Below the pieces are notes generated by a model. The model ran no database searches and was not told the DNA's origin. It worked only from the letters and a program-made list of their open reading frames with translations. Both the position numbers and the translations under genes were made by a program. Positions 8,061 through 17,498 of a stretch of DNA of 64,000 bases are shown piece after piece. The stretch's first letter is position 1; the number at the start of each line of letters is the position of its first letter. The DNA comes from Streptomyces sp. CBMA152 (lineage in GTDB: Bacteria > Actinomycetota > Actinomycetes > Streptomycetales > Streptomycetaceae), in the NCBI RefSeq assembly GCF_014596475.1, contig NZ_MECJ01000028.1, forward strand, positions 620,001 to 684,000. Reading direction: 5' to 3'.

Positions 8061-9305
8061 CTACTTCGCGGCGTTCGCCGCGTTCACCAGCGCGTCCTTG
8101 GTGACCGCGCCCACGTAGACCTTGCCGTCGTCCGTCACCAGCGCGTTGATCAGGCGGGTCTTGTAGACCGTGCCCGAGCCGAACTTGCCCGTGACCTTGT
8201 CGCCCAGGGAGTTGAGGAACTTCTGGGCCTCCGGCGAGCCACCGCCCTTGCCGCCCTTGTCGGAGTGCGCGGACGGGATGCCCTTACCTCCTGGAACGTC
8301 GAGGCGGGCGATGGAGTTCCAGCCCTTCCCGATGACGTTCAGGCCCTTGAACTCCTTGCCCTGGCCCTTGCCCTGGGGGGCCTTGCCCGCGTGCGCCTTG
8401 CCGTCGTCCTGCGTCACCTTCGCGCCCTTGGGCGGCGTGAAGTCGAAGGTCGACGCCGAGGGCTTGGCGAAGTCGACCTTGCTGAAGCCCGCGTCGATCA
8501 CGGCCTTGCCGCCGCCCGCCGGGGCGAGCGTGAACTTCAGCGGCACACCGTTCTTCGCGTCCACCGCGATCCGGATCGCGCCGATGGTCGAGCCGGACTG
8601 CTTCGGCTTGATCACCAGCTGGTACGCGTCCCGGCCCGCCACGTGCACCGTGCCGTCGACCGTCACCGACGTGGTGGGGTCGACTGCCTTGAGGGCCTGC
8701 TCGGCCATCGCCTTGGGCGTGGTCGGCATCGACTCCGGAGCCTTGCCCGGGTGGCCCTTCTCGACGCCGCCGCGGAACTCCTTCTTGCCGTCGGCCGCGC
8801 GCTTCGAGTGGTACACCTGGTTCGACGCGCTGTCGTACGCCCACACGTCGGTGCCGCTGTGGATGACGCTGTACTCCGACGCCTTGTCGAGCACCGACAG
8901 CTTCTGCTTGTCCTGGCCGTCGGTCGCGACCCGCAGGGTGTGCGAGCCCGAGGCCAGTTCCATCAGCTTGCTGTCGGGCGAGGCCGACGAGCCGCCGCCC
9001 GGGCCGCCCTTGGGGGCGAAGGAGCCCGCCAGGCCGCCGAAGGACGGGAGTCCCAGGTCCGTGTTGATCTTCACCGTGCCGGAGAGCTGCTGGGCGTCCG
9101 ACGCGGCGATCTTCTCGATGAGCTGCTGTGCGCTGATCTTCGGCAGATCGGGGTCACCTGAAGCCGCGAGCGCCGGGACCAGCCCGATCGTCGCGGCCGC
9201 CACCCCCGCCACCCCGACCGGGACCAGATAGCGCGCTGCCTTGCGGCGGCCCGCGACGAGGTCCCCGGCCTCCTCGGTGGTGTGTGCGCTGTCGTTCGGT
9301 GCCAT
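8061..9305 (-). CDS. LolA/RseB-like membrane-anchored or secreted protein
   Basis: 414 residues. A basic, short cytoplasmic start (GRRKAARYLV) leads into one hydrophobic segment at about residues 29-50 ending in ALAASG, then a large extracytoplasmic domain. Phrases such as VRTL-like SHTLRVATDGQDKQKLSVLDKASEYSVIHS are interpreted as the beta-rich LolA/MucB fold annotated as an outer-membrane-lipoprotein carrier homologue in Streptomyces, although these cells lack an outer membrane. Gly/Lys-rich linkers are frequent. ATG 9305 is preferred (GGAGGTAAGG upstream) over an in-frame start at 9380. Co-oriented with the ABC genes 118 bp downstream, it may deliver or sense what they export; this is inference. 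Confidence 0.75.
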   Translation of the reverse strand: MAPNDSAHTTEEAGDLVAGRRKAARYLVPVGVAGVAAATIGLVPALAASGDPDLPKISAQQLIEKIAASDAQQLSGTVKINTDLGLPSFGGLAGSFAPKGGPGGGSSASPDSKLMELASGSHTLRVATDGQDKQKLSVLDKASEYSVIHSGTDVWAYDSASNQVYHSKRAADGKKEFRGGVEKGHPGKAPESMPTTPKAMAEQALKAVDPTTSVTVDGTVHVAGRDAYQLVIKPKQSGSTIGAIRIAVDAKNGVPLKFTLAPAGGGKAVIDAGFSKVDFAKPSASTFDFTPPKGAKVTQDDGKAHAGKAPQGKGQGKEFKGLNVIGKGWNSIARLDVPGGKGIPSAHSDKGGKGGGSPEAQKFLNSLGDKVTGKFGSGTVYKTRLINALVTDDGKVYVGAVTKDALVNAANAAK

Positions 9306-9385
9306 GTGTGCCTTACCTCCGTGGTCGGCGGCGTCCGTCCGTAGTGCTGCGCTCTGTCCACTCCGCGCCGCCATTCTCACCCGAA

Positions 9386-9417
9386 TTGGTCAGGAGTGGT
9401 GTTTCCCATCTGACCAA
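9386..9417. promoter_or_regulatory. Spaced inverted repeat upstream of the LolA-like gene
   Basis: Seven-base arms TTGGTCA (9386-9392) and TGACCAA (9411-9417) are separated by 18 bases, about 80 bp before the LolA-like start. It may be an operator. It could also be chance in a 247-bp non-coding stretch that otherwise shows nothing I recognise. Confidence 0.35.
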
Positions 9418-9552
9418 ATCGGCCGTGTGAACGCGTCAGCCCCCGGGAGCAACCTCGTGTACCTCTCTGGGATGACACAGGCACGCGACACCGCCCCCGC
9501 CCAGTAGGGGTAGGGCGTCGCGTACCTGTCAGAAGCGCCAAAGACGTTGAGG

Positions 9553-10554
9553 TCAGCGGGCGATGAAGACGTAGTCCGCCCGATACGGAACCCCGACGAC
9601 CGCACCCGTCGAGCAGGCGCCCGCCGGTGCGACACCACCGGCCGTGTTGAGCCGGAGGATCTCGTCCGTACGCGCCAACAGGCCGTGGCGCGCGCCCGAT
9701 TGCGTCGCTTGGAGGTCCAACTCGGGGATGTTTCCGTCCCCGTTGGGGGACTTGATGAGCACCTTGCCGGTGACGGCGCTGGGGTCGGGGGCGATCCACT
9801 GCGGTGTACCGGAGTTGGGGGCGGTGAAGGTGTGCCGGATGCCGCCGCCGAGCACGGCCGCGACATCGCGCTGGGCGAACGCCGTCGTACCGTCCGCGCC
9901 CTTCTTGCACTCGTACACCTGGCGGCCCTGCACCACGGACGCCTGGAAGACCCCGCCGTCGACCGCCTTGGAGAGGTCGTACGGCTCGACCTTGTGCAGC
10001 TGGCCCCGGACCGCGCCGCCGGGGAACTCGGCGGTGTGGAGATTGGCGTAGAACCCACTGGGATCGCTCTTCAGAGAGGCGAGCAGCGCCGTGTCCTTGA
10101 CGGTGACGGAGCCTGCGGCCCGCTGCCAGCCGCCGCCACCCGTGACGCTCCCCAACTGGTCGCTGAAGTCGACTTTCACAGCGCCGTTGACCCCGCGTAC
10201 GCCCTGGTGGATGTGGAGCATGGTCGGCTTGCCAGTGCCGCGCCACTTCACCGCGAACGTGACGGTGTCGCCCTGGACGCGGACGAACTCGAGGGCGACG
10301 CCGTCCGGGTCGCCGACCGCCGGTTTGCCCGCCACGGGCACCTCGTTGGCGCTGCGCAGACTGGCCACGAAGTAGGTGGCGCCCTCCTTGGTGTTGCCGC
10401 TGCTCTGTACGACCGCGGATCCCGCACCCTCGCGCGCGTGGTCGTTGCCGCCGCCCCCTCCGGCGGCGAATGCCGGGATGATCGCGAAGGCGATTCCGGC
10501 GGCGGCCGCCACAGCGGTGGCGCCGACAAGGATGCTCTTGCGATTCCGTTTCAT
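9553..10554 (-). CDS. Secreted CHRD plus DUF3455 domain protein
   Basis: 333 residues. An N-terminal Lys/Arg-rich signal sequence with a hydrophobic core (KSILVGATAVAAAAGIAFAI) ends near residue 30. The first half matches the CHRD domain pattern (SLRSANEVPVAG; MLHIHQGVRGVNG; ANLHTAEFPGGAVRGQL). The second half matches DUF3455 (VYECKKGADGTTAF; LRLNTAGGVAPAGACS; VPYRADYVFI). The fused order CHRD then DUF3455 is notable. ATG 10554 has GGGGGAAA upstream; starts further upstream lack export features. Cell-surface or extracellular location is likely; no enzymatic function is established for either domain. Confidence 0.82.
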   Translation of the reverse strand: MKRNRKSILVGATAVAAAAGIAFAIIPAFAAGGGGGNDHAREGAGSAVVQSSGNTKEGATYFVASLRSANEVPVAGKPAVGDPDGVALEFVRVQGDTVTFAVKWRGTGKPTMLHIHQGVRGVNGAVKVDFSDQLGSVTGGGGWQRAAGSVTVKDTALLASLKSDPSGFYANLHTAEFPGGAVRGQLHKVEPYDLSKAVDGGVFQASVVQGRQVYECKKGADGTTAFAQRDVAAVLGGGIRHTFTAPNSGTPQWIAPDPSAVTGKVLIKSPNGDGNIPELDLQATQSGARHGLLARTDEILRLNTAGGVAPAGACSTGAVVGVPYRADYVFIAR

Positions 10555-10667
10555 TATCGTTTCCCCCTGTATGCAGATGTTCGTTGACTTCTGCACTGCC
10601 TTCGACTGATGCGTAGGCTTCCGGGCAGGGGTACGGCATCGATCTCAGTCTGGACTCATTCCAACAG

Positions 10668-10683
10668 TGTGATCTGGGTCACA
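10668..10683. promoter_or_regulatory. Crp-like palindrome
   Basis: TGTGA-TCTGGG-TCACA is an exact match to the classic CRP half-site arrangement and also to the GTG(N6)GNCAC pattern I recall for Streptomyces Crp. It lies in the divergent 216-bp gap between the CHRD gene and the Lipoprotein_15 gene, 88 bp before the latter, so either gene could be controlled. Confidence 0.6.
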
Positions 10684-10770
10684 TAACTGTCAGTAGAAGT
10701 GTTCGAGTGGCACTTGGCCGGAATCCGTACACCTGAGTGAGAGCAACCGGCACCACCAAAGGGGATCGCC

Positions 10771-11337
10771 ATGCTCACCGTCCATCGCATCGCCCTAGGC
10801 GCGGCAGCGGGGACCGCCGTCCTCGCGCTCGCCGCCACGGGATGCGGCAGCAGCAACAGCAGCAAGACCGAAAAGCCGTCGACAGGCACCACGGCCCCGG
10901 CGACCCCGGCCGGCTCCACCCTCAGCGCCACCAAGGTCGACAAGGTCGGCACGGTGGTCACCGACAGCAAGGGGTACGTCCTCTACCGCTTCGACATGGA
11001 CACCGCGAAGCCGTCCCACTCGGCCTGCCTGGCCGCCTGCGCCGCGATCTGGCCACCGGCCCCGGCGCCCGCCACCGACAAGCTGAGCGTCAAGGGCATC
11101 GACAAGGCCCTGGTCGGCACGCTCACCCGGCCCGACGGCAGCAAGCAGCTGACGCTCGCCGGCTGGCCGGTCTACCGGTACTCCAAGGACGACCAGCCTC
11201 GGGAGGCGTACGGGCAGGGTGCGGGTGGTACGTGGTTCGCCATCACCCCGACCGGCGCGAAGGCGACCGCCGACACCGGTGGCGGCACCACGTCCGGCGG
11301 TACGAACTCCACCCCGTCGAGCGGCTCGGGCTACTGA
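10771..11337 (+). CDS. Lipoprotein_15-family lipoprotein
   Basis: 188 residues with a type II signal peptide: hydrophobic core at residues 8-21 and a lipobox ending in Cys25 (AATGC). The mature protein has a Ser/Thr-rich linker and two copies of the secreted-repeat motif (PF03640-like): GYVLYRFDMDTAKPSHSACLA then CAAIWPP, and a second around GWPVYRYSKDDQP. It would be anchored to the outside of the membrane. AAAGGGGA supports ATG 10771. Function of the family is unknown; a link to envelope or redox stress has been suggested for relatives but is not shown here. A Crp-like site lies upstream. Confidence 0.85.
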   Translation: MLTVHRIALGAAAGTAVLALAATGCGSSNSSKTEKPSTGTTAPATPAGSTLSATKVDKVGTVVTDSKGYVLYRFDMDTAKPSHSACLAACAAIWPPAPAPATDKLSVKGIDKALVGTLTRPDGSKQLTLAGWPVYRYSKDDQPREAYGQGAGGTWFAITPTGAKATADTGGGTTSGGTNSTPSSGSGY

Positions 11338-11348
11338 AGCGACACAGC

Positions 11349-11372
11349 CCCGCGCCCCTTTAGGGGCGCGGG
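11349..11372. terminator. Bidirectional terminator hairpin
   Basis: Eleven-base perfect arms (CCCGCGCCCCT and its complement) with a 2-base gap form a very GC-rich hairpin between the convergent Lipoprotein_15 and polyprenyl synthase genes. The sequence is the minimal core of the repeat family found elsewhere in the window. Confidence 0.6.
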
Positions 11373-11375
11373 CCC

Positions 11376-12386
11376 CTAACCCGCCCGGTGCACCACCGCG
11401 TCGCACAGCTCCTCCAGAGCCGACTTCGCGTAGCCCTCGGGGAGCGGGGCGAGGGTCGCGCGGGCCTCTTCGGCGTAGCGGACGGTGTCGCGGCGGGCCT
11501 GCTCCAGGGCCGGGTGGACCCGCAGGCGGCGCAGGGCCTCCGCGTGCCGGGCGTCGTCCGTCAGGTCGCCGTCGAGCAGCGCGACGAGCTCCAGGTCCTC
11601 CGGGCGGCCGTGCTGGGCGGCCAGCGCCCGTACGTGCAGCACCGGCAGGGTCGGGATGCCCTCGCGCAGGTCCGTGCCGGGGGTCTTGCCGGACTCGTGC
11701 GAGTCGCTGGCGATGTCCAGGACGTCGTCGGCCAGCTGGAACGCGGTGCCGAGCCGTTCGCCGTACTGGGTGAGGATGTCGACGACCGTCTCGTCCGCGC
11801 CGGACATCATCGCGCCGAACCGGCCCGAGACGGCGACCAGCGAGCCGGTCTTGCCGGCGAGCACGTCGAGGTAGTGCTCGACCGGGTCGCGGCCGTCGCG
11901 CGGGCCCGCGGTCTCCAGGATCTGGCCGGTGACCAGCCGTTCGAACGCCTCGGCCTGGATCCGTACGGCCTCCGGGCCGAGGTCGGCCAGTATGTGCGAG
12001 GCGCGGGCGAACAGGAAGTCACCCGTGAGGACCGCGACGGAGTTGTCCCAGCGGACGTTGGCGCTGGCCACTCCGCGCCGCACCTCGGCCTCGTCCATCA
12101 CGTCGTCGTGGTACAGCGTCGCCAGATGCGTCAGTTCGACCACCACCGCCGAGGGCACGACACCCGGCGCGTAGGGGTCGCCGAACTGCGCGGCGAGCAT
12201 CACTAGCAGCGGCCGGAACCGTTTGCCGCCCGCACGCACGAGGTGCTGCGCGGCTTCCGTGATGAAGGGGACCTCGCTCTTGGTGGCATCGAGCAGGCCC
12301 GCCTCGACTGCCGCCAATCCGGTCTGGACATCGGCTTCAAGAGCCTGGTCCCGCACGCTCAGCCCGAACGGCCCGACGACGGTCAC
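11376..12386 (-). CDS. Long-chain (all-E) polyprenyl diphosphate synthase
   Basis: 336 residues. It condenses isopentenyl diphosphate onto allylic primers; in this genome context it probably makes the menaquinone side chain. First aspartate-rich motif DDVMD at residues 94-98, second FQLADDVLD, and the GGKRFRP substrate loop at 53-59. The residue five before the first Asp is Ala89, a small side chain that fits a long product. ATG/GTG choice: position 12386 gives the family's normal N-terminus. It ends beside the terminator shared with the convergent lipoprotein gene. Exact chain length cannot be read from sequence. Confidence 0.9.
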   Translation of the reverse strand: MTVVGPFGLSVRDQALEADVQTGLAAVEAGLLDATKSEVPFITEAAQHLVRAGGKRFRPLLVMLAAQFGDPYAPGVVPSAVVVELTHLATLYHDDVMDEAEVRRGVASANVRWDNSVAVLTGDFLFARASHILADLGPEAVRIQAEAFERLVTGQILETAGPRDGRDPVEHYLDVLAGKTGSLVAVSGRFGAMMSGADETVVDILTQYGERLGTAFQLADDVLDIASDSHESGKTPGTDLREGIPTLPVLHVRALAAQHGRPEDLELVALLDGDLTDDARHAEALRRLRVHPALEQARRDTVRYAEEARATLAPLPEGYAKSALEELCDAVVHRAG

Positions 12387-12564
12387 GAGGGGTACTCCTG
12401 TCTGCTGACGATCACACGGATTGTCGATGTGTCGCTGTCTTCACTCAAGTCAGCGTATCCGGTCGCTGTTCGATCACCGTGGGCGCCTTCCCGTCACCCC
12501 ACGCGCACAGTCCGATGGACCCCGGTATGTTCGTGATCGGCTTATACGATCAGGAGTGGACCTT

Positions 12565-14076
12565 TTGTCCGAGACGACGACCGACACCGCGCCGGAACCG
12601 GGAGCCGAGCAGCCGCCGCCCGAAGACGACCATGCTTTCCTGGGCCACCCGAAGGGATTGCTCACCCTCTCCGGCCTGGAGGTGTGGGAACGTTTCTCCT
12701 TCCTCGGCATGCAGGCGATCCTGGTCCTCTACTTCGCCGACACGGTCGCGCACGGCGGCATGGGCATGGACGCCGCCACGGCCGCCTCGGTCTCGGCGGC
12801 GTACGGAACGCTCGTCTATCTGGTCTCGGTCGCGGGCGGCTGGCTCGCCGACCGCATCCTCGGCTCGTACCGCGCGGTCCTCTACGGCGGCGTCCTGATC
12901 GCCTGCGGCCACTACACGATGGCCGTCCCCACCCCGGCCGCGACCTGGGTCGGCCTCGGTCTCATCAGCGCGGGCACGGGGCTGCTCAAGCCCAATGTCG
13001 CCTCCATGGTCGGCAAGCTCTACCGCACCGACGACGAGCGCCGCGACGCCGGTTTCGCGCTCTACTACATGGGCATCAACATCGGCGCCTTCGCCGGCCC
13101 GCTGATCACCGGCTGGCTCGGCGACCACCAGGGCTGGCACTGGGGCTTCTCGGCGGCGGCGATCGGGATGACGTTCGGCCTCGTCCAGTACGTCGCCGGG
13201 CGGCGCCATCTGGCCGGGCGAAAGCACGCGGCCGAGTACGCGCTGCCGCCCGAGGGCATGCGTCGGGCCGTGCGCCTGATGGCGGGCGGGGCGGTCGTGG
13301 CCGGACTGCTCGCCACCGCGCTGTCGCTGGCCGGGTGGCTGACGATGGGCCGGTTCGTCGACGTGCTCACCGTCGTCTCCGTGATCGCGCCCGCCGTCTA
13401 CTTCACGGTGATGTTCCGCAGCCCACGAGTGAACGCCGAGGAGCGCGCCCGGCTGCGGCCCTACCTCGTGCTCTTCGCGGCCTCGGTCGTCTTCAACTTC
13501 ATCCTCTTCCAGGCGTACTCGACGATGATGCTGCTCGCGTCGTCCAACGCGCGCACCGAGATCCTCGGCTTCCACTTCCCGGCGAGCTGGTACGCCTCGG
13601 CGCTCGGCGCGTTCGAGGTGGCCCTCGCGCCGGTGGTCGCGACGGTCTGGTCCCGGCTCGGACCGCGTCAGCCGCACGCCTCCAACAAGATCGCCTTCGG
13701 TGTGGTCCTGGGCGGGCTCTCCTTTCTGCTGATGGTGGTGCCGACGGCCGGGCACGACTCCGACACGTACAAGATGGCGGCCTGGTGGATCGTGGGCTCC
13801 TATCTGCTGCTCGGGCTCGGTGATGTGCTGCTTGAGACCTCCGGCATGTCGGCGACCACCAAGCTCGCGCCCCGGGCGTTCGCCAGCCAGACGATGTCGC
13901 TCTGGTTCCTCTCCCTCGCACTCGCCAACGGCATCCAGGCACAGACCGTGAAGGTGTACGGAAAGGTCTCCAACGCGGCCTACTTCGGGGTCAACGGCGC
14001 GATCGCGGTGGCCGCCGGCCTCGCGGTGATCGCGTCCGCGCCCTGGCTCAGACGCACCATGCACCCCGTCCACTGA
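12565..14076 (+). CDS. POT/PTR2 family proton-coupled peptide transporter
   Basis: 503 residues, about 14 membrane segments. Family marks: ExxERF-type proton motif (LEVWERFSFLGMQ), the PTR2 loop signature GGWLADRILGSYR, and FALYYMGINIGAFAGPLI in TM5. It imports di- and tripeptides. TTG 12565 has AGGAG eight bases upstream. GTG 12556 in the same frame has no ribosome binding site but lies about 6 bases after a TACGAT -10-like hexamer, so leaderless translation from it is a real alternative. It sits 33 bp upstream of the CocE-type hydrolase, so the two are probably one transcript for peptide or ester use. Confidence 0.85.
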   Translation: MSETTTDTAPEPGAEQPPPEDDHAFLGHPKGLLTLSGLEVWERFSFLGMQAILVLYFADTVAHGGMGMDAATAASVSAAYGTLVYLVSVAGGWLADRILGSYRAVLYGGVLIACGHYTMAVPTPAATWVGLGLISAGTGLLKPNVASMVGKLYRTDDERRDAGFALYYMGINIGAFAGPLITGWLGDHQGWHWGFSAAAIGMTFGLVQYVAGRRHLAGRKHAAEYALPPEGMRRAVRLMAGGAVVAGLLATALSLAGWLTMGRFVDVLTVVSVIAPAVYFTVMFRSPRVNAEERARLRPYLVLFAASVVFNFILFQAYSTMMLLASSNARTEILGFHFPASWYASALGAFEVALAPVVATVWSRLGPRQPHASNKIAFGVVLGGLSFLLMVVPTAGHDSDTYKMAAWWIVGSYLLLGLGDVLLETSGMSATTKLAPRAFASQTMSLWFLSLALANGIQAQTVKVYGKVSNAAYFGVNGAIAVAAGLAVIASAPWLRRTMHPVH

Positions 14077-14109
14077 CGTCCCCGCACCCCTTGACCGAGG
14101 TGTTCCGCC

Positions 14110-16107
14110 ATGCAGATCCGCACCGAATTCCCGTACGAGACCCGGCGCGAGGACATCCGTATCCCGCTCGCGGACGGGACGCGGCTGTACGCGCGCGTCT
14201 GGCGGCCCGAGACGGACGAGCCCGTCCCGGCGCTGCTCGAATACCTGCCGTACCGGCTCACCGACTGGACCGCGCCGCGCGACTGGCAGCGCCATCCCTG
14301 GTACGCGGGGCACGGCTACGCGTCCGTACGCGTCGATGTGCGCGGGCACGGCAACAGCGAGGGCCTGCCGGGTGACGAGTACGACGCGCGGGAGCTGGCG
14401 GACGGCGTCGAGGTCGTCGAGTGGCTGGCCCAACAGCCATGGTGCGACGGCGGCGTGGGCATGTTCGGGATCTCCTGGGGCGGCTTCAACTCCCTTCAGA
14501 TCGCGGCCCTCGCGCCCGAGCCGCTCAAGGCGGTCGTCACGGTCTGCTCATCGGACGACCGCTATGACAACGACGTGCACTACATGGGAAGTTCCGTCCT
14601 GGCGGTGGACATGCACGCATGGGCGGCGACGATGCTGGCCTTCACCGCGCGCCCGCCCGACCCGGCGTACGTGGGAGAGAAGTGGCGGGAGATGTGGCTG
14701 CGGCGCCTGGAGAGCGTCGAGCCGTACATCCACACCTGGCTGGCGCACCAGACCCGCGACGAGTACTGGAAGCACGGCAGCGTCTGCGAGGACTACGGGG
14801 CGATCGGCGCGGCGGTGCTCGCGGTGGGCGGCTGGCACGACCCGTACCGGGACACGGTCCTGCGCCTGGTGGAACATCTGCCTCCCGAGCGCGTACGCGG
14901 TCTGATCGGGCCCTGGTCGCACCAGTACCCGGACCGGGGGCTTCCGCCGGGACCTGCGATCGGCTTCCTCCAGGAGACGCTGCGCTGGTGGGACCACTGG
15001 CTCAAGGGCAAGGACACGGCAGTGATGGCCGAGCCGCTGCTGCGCTCCTGGATCAGCGAGTCGCACCGCCCCGCCACCGTCTACGACGAGCTGCCCGGCC
15101 GCTGGGTCGGCGACCCGGCGTGGCCGTCACCGCATGTCACACCCGTCTCGTACGCTTTTGGTGGCACCCCGGTACGGATCGACTCGCCGCAGCACACCGG
15201 CCTGGACGCGGGCCGCTTCTTCCCGTTCGGCAACGACGCCGATCTGCCGCCCGACCAGCGCGGCGAGGACGCCCACTCGGCGGCGTTCGACTTCGCGGTG
15301 CCGGACGACGGGCCGCCGCTGGAGATCCTCGGGCGCCCCGAGGTGACGCTGCGGCTGCGCATGGACGTCCCGTTCGGGCAGGCGATCGCCCGGCTCTCCG
15401 ATGTGGCGCCGGACGGCTCGTCCACGCTGGTCACACGGGGCGCGCTCAACCTCTCCGCGCGCGAGGGACGCGACCGCGTGGACGCGTGGCCGCTGGGTGC
15501 CACCCAGGACGTGACGTTTCTGCTCAACGGCATCGGCCACTCCTTCCCGCCCGGCCACCGCATCCGCCTCGCCGTCTCCTCCGCGTACTGGCCATGGATC
15601 TGGCCGCAGGCGGACTCGGTCGGCTTCACCCTCGACCCGGTCGGCAGCTCGCTCCGACTCCCGCTGCGGGAGCGGACGTCGGACGCCCTCACCTTCGAGG
15701 CGCCGGAGCAGTCGGCGCCGCTGGGCGTGGTCTCGCCCGAACCGCTCGACGAGCCGCGCCCCGAACGCCTGGTGATCCGCGATGTGGCCAAGGGCGAGTG
15801 GCGCCTGGAGGTGGACCCGAGGTACGGCGGCACCCGGGTCTACCCCGACGGCCTCGAATTCACCGAGGAGGCCCTGGAGACGTACACGATCGAGGAGGGC
15901 GACCCGCAGTCCGCGCGGACCCGCTCCGACTGGACGATCCGACTCCACCGACCGGAGCTCGCCTGGGACGTCACCATCACCACACGCTCCGAAATCCGCT
16001 GCGACGCGGCGGACTTCCTCACCTCCGACGAGGTGGTGTGCCGCGACCGCGGGGAGATCGTGTTCCACCGGACATGGGAGAAGAAGATCCCGCGCACGGC
16101 GGGGTGA
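14110..16107 (+). CDS. CocE/NonD-type serine hydrolase
   Basis: 665 residues. Alpha/beta-hydrolase core with nucleophile elbow GISWGG, acid in GGWHDPY and catalytic His in GPWSHQYPD, followed by the C-terminal jelly-roll domain of the X-Pro dipeptidyl-peptidase/CocE family (VAPDGSSTLVTRGALNLSAR region). Relatives hydrolyse esters, beta-lactams or Xaa-Pro peptides. No signal peptide is seen, so it is probably cytoplasmic. Being 33 bp downstream of a peptide transporter favours action on imported peptides, but this is inference. Confidence 0.86.
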   Translation: MQIRTEFPYETRREDIRIPLADGTRLYARVWRPETDEPVPALLEYLPYRLTDWTAPRDWQRHPWYAGHGYASVRVDVRGHGNSEGLPGDEYDARELADGVEVVEWLAQQPWCDGGVGMFGISWGGFNSLQIAALAPEPLKAVVTVCSSDDRYDNDVHYMGSSVLAVDMHAWAATMLAFTARPPDPAYVGEKWREMWLRRLESVEPYIHTWLAHQTRDEYWKHGSVCEDYGAIGAAVLAVGGWHDPYRDTVLRLVEHLPPERVRGLIGPWSHQYPDRGLPPGPAIGFLQETLRWWDHWLKGKDTAVMAEPLLRSWISESHRPATVYDELPGRWVGDPAWPSPHVTPVSYAFGGTPVRIDSPQHTGLDAGRFFPFGNDADLPPDQRGEDAHSAAFDFAVPDDGPPLEILGRPEVTLRLRMDVPFGQAIARLSDVAPDGSSTLVTRGALNLSAREGRDRVDAWPLGATQDVTFLLNGIGHSFPPGHRIRLAVSSAYWPWIWPQADSVGFTLDPVGSSLRLPLRERTSDALTFEAPEQSAPLGVVSPEPLDEPRPERLVIRDVAKGEWRLEVDPRYGGTRVYPDGLEFTEEALETYTIEEGDPQSARTRSDWTIRLHRPELAWDVTITTRSEIRCDAADFLTSDEVVCRDRGEIVFHRTWEKKIPRTAG

Positions 16108-16114
16108 GGCGCCC

Positions 16115-16172
16115 GGCACCCGGTGGCAGGATGAGGCCCCGGCGTCTGGTGGCGGGATGGGCCCCCGGCGTC
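16115..16172. repeat. Short tandem repeat, 26-bp unit
   Basis: Two degenerate 26-bp units (16115-16140 and 16141-16166) and the start of a third (GGCGTCC) lie in the 153-bp gap between convergent genes. No function is apparent. Confidence 0.5.
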
Positions 16173-16260
16173 CGGCGCGCACGCCGTGGTGAAGTCCCGC
16201 CGCGCGCGCCGTCGATGGTCAAACCGCCGTCGCAAGGCCCCAGTTGTCTCGTCCCCGGCC

Positions 16261-17460
16261 TCAGTTCCCCGCCGCCACCGACGCCGCCAGCCTCGGCGAC
16301 GCGTACTGCGTCCCGCACACGAAGCGCATCACGGGGCCGAACGACGAGGCCGCCGGCAGGCCCGTGAAGTAGAGGCCCGGGACCGTGGAGCGGTAGCCCG
16401 CGTCCAGGACCGGCGCGCCGCGCGAGGTGGTGAGCTGGGTGCGCAGCCCCGGGCCGAGGTAGTCGAGCGCGGCCACGTCCATGCGGTAGCCGGTCGCGGC
16501 CATCACATGGTCGGCGGCGAGTTCGCGCTGCGCCCCGCTGCCGCCGCTCAGGGTCAGGACGGGGCGCCCGGACTCGACGCGCGCCCGCACCACCCGGCGG
16601 CCGTCGGTCACCGCGACCCGGCCCATGAACCGCTCGCGCAGCCACCACGCGCCCAGCGGCCCGAGCACCTTGCGCACCAGGTAGTGGCGGGTGGGCGCGG
16701 GCAGATGGCGGAAGTGGGTGGCGTGGTACGAGAAGGCGTACAGCGACCAGGCGCGGCCGAACGGCGAGTCGGGGCTCAGCCGGGGCTGCTGGTCGGGGGC
16801 GGCGCCGAAGCGGACGGCTCCGGCCCGGCGCGCCACGATCCGTACGCTCGCGCCCGCCTCCGCCATCAGCACCGCGTTCTCCAGGGCCGACTGGCCCGCG
16901 CCCACGACCAGCACCTCGCGGCCCGCGAACCGGGAGAGGTCGGCGTGCTGGGAGGCGTGCGAGATCGGGCCGGTGGCGGACGGGCCGTCGGGGACGGCCG
17001 CCGCCAGCTCGCGGGGCATCCGGGCCAGGCCCGCGAGCCCGGTCGCGACCACCACCGCGCGCGCTTCGAACGCCTCCCCCGAGTCGAGTTTCACCTCGAA
17101 ATGGCCGTCCCGGGCGCGGTCCACGGAGACCACCCGCACCTGCTCCAGATCGGGCAGCAGCCGCTGCGCGAACCACTGCCCGTACGCCGCGAAGTCCGCC
17201 CCCAAGATGAGGTCCCAGTCGGACTCGTACCGTCGTACGCCCGTATCCGCGCAGAAGTCGACCAGGTCGTGGCCCGGTTGGGGCGCGTCGATGCTGGACG
17301 CGGACGGCGTCGACTTCAGCACCATGCCCTGGGGCATGTGCTCGCGCCAGCTCACCATCGGCGAGCCGAAGACGCGGACGGGAATGCCGCGCCCGCGCAG
17401 ATGCGCGGCGGTGGACAGACCGAAGGGTCCCGCCCCGATGACAGCTACCGGACGAATCAC
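16261..17460 (-). CDS. FAD-dependent monooxygenase-like oxidoreductase
   Basis: 399 residues of the flavin-containing monooxygenase/lysine-ornithine hydroxylase type. An N-terminal FAD-binding GAGPFG motif, a second NADPH-type GAGQSA motif near the middle, and an MAATGYR phrase toward the C-terminus match the family's two-dinucleotide layout. GTG 17460 is preceded by GGGAGGGAC. It follows the ATP-grasp gene by 38 bp on the same strand, so the two form a small operon that could modify and ligate an amino or carboxylate compound. The substrate cannot be assigned. Confidence 0.82.
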   Translation of the reverse strand: MIRPVAVIGAGPFGLSTAAHLRGRGIPVRVFGSPMVSWREHMPQGMVLKSTPSASSIDAPQPGHDLVDFCADTGVRRYESDWDLILGADFAAYGQWFAQRLLPDLEQVRVVSVDRARDGHFEVKLDSGEAFEARAVVVATGLAGLARMPRELAAAVPDGPSATGPISHASQHADLSRFAGREVLVVGAGQSALENAVLMAEAGASVRIVARRAGAVRFGAAPDQQPRLSPDSPFGRAWSLYAFSYHATHFRHLPAPTRHYLVRKVLGPLGAWWLRERFMGRVAVTDGRRVVRARVESGRPVLTLSGGSGAQRELAADHVMAATGYRMDVAALDYLGPGLRTQLTTSRGAPVLDAGYRSTVPGLYFTGLPAASSFGPVMRFVCGTQYASPRLAASVAAGN

Positions 17461-17498
17461 GTGAAGTCCCTCCCCAGGGTGTTACGCGTGCGGTTGGT

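Noticed and set aside
12421..12564. Longer N-terminus for the POT transporter
   Set aside because: The extra residues (MSMCRCLHSS...) are not family-like and lack a ribosome binding site.
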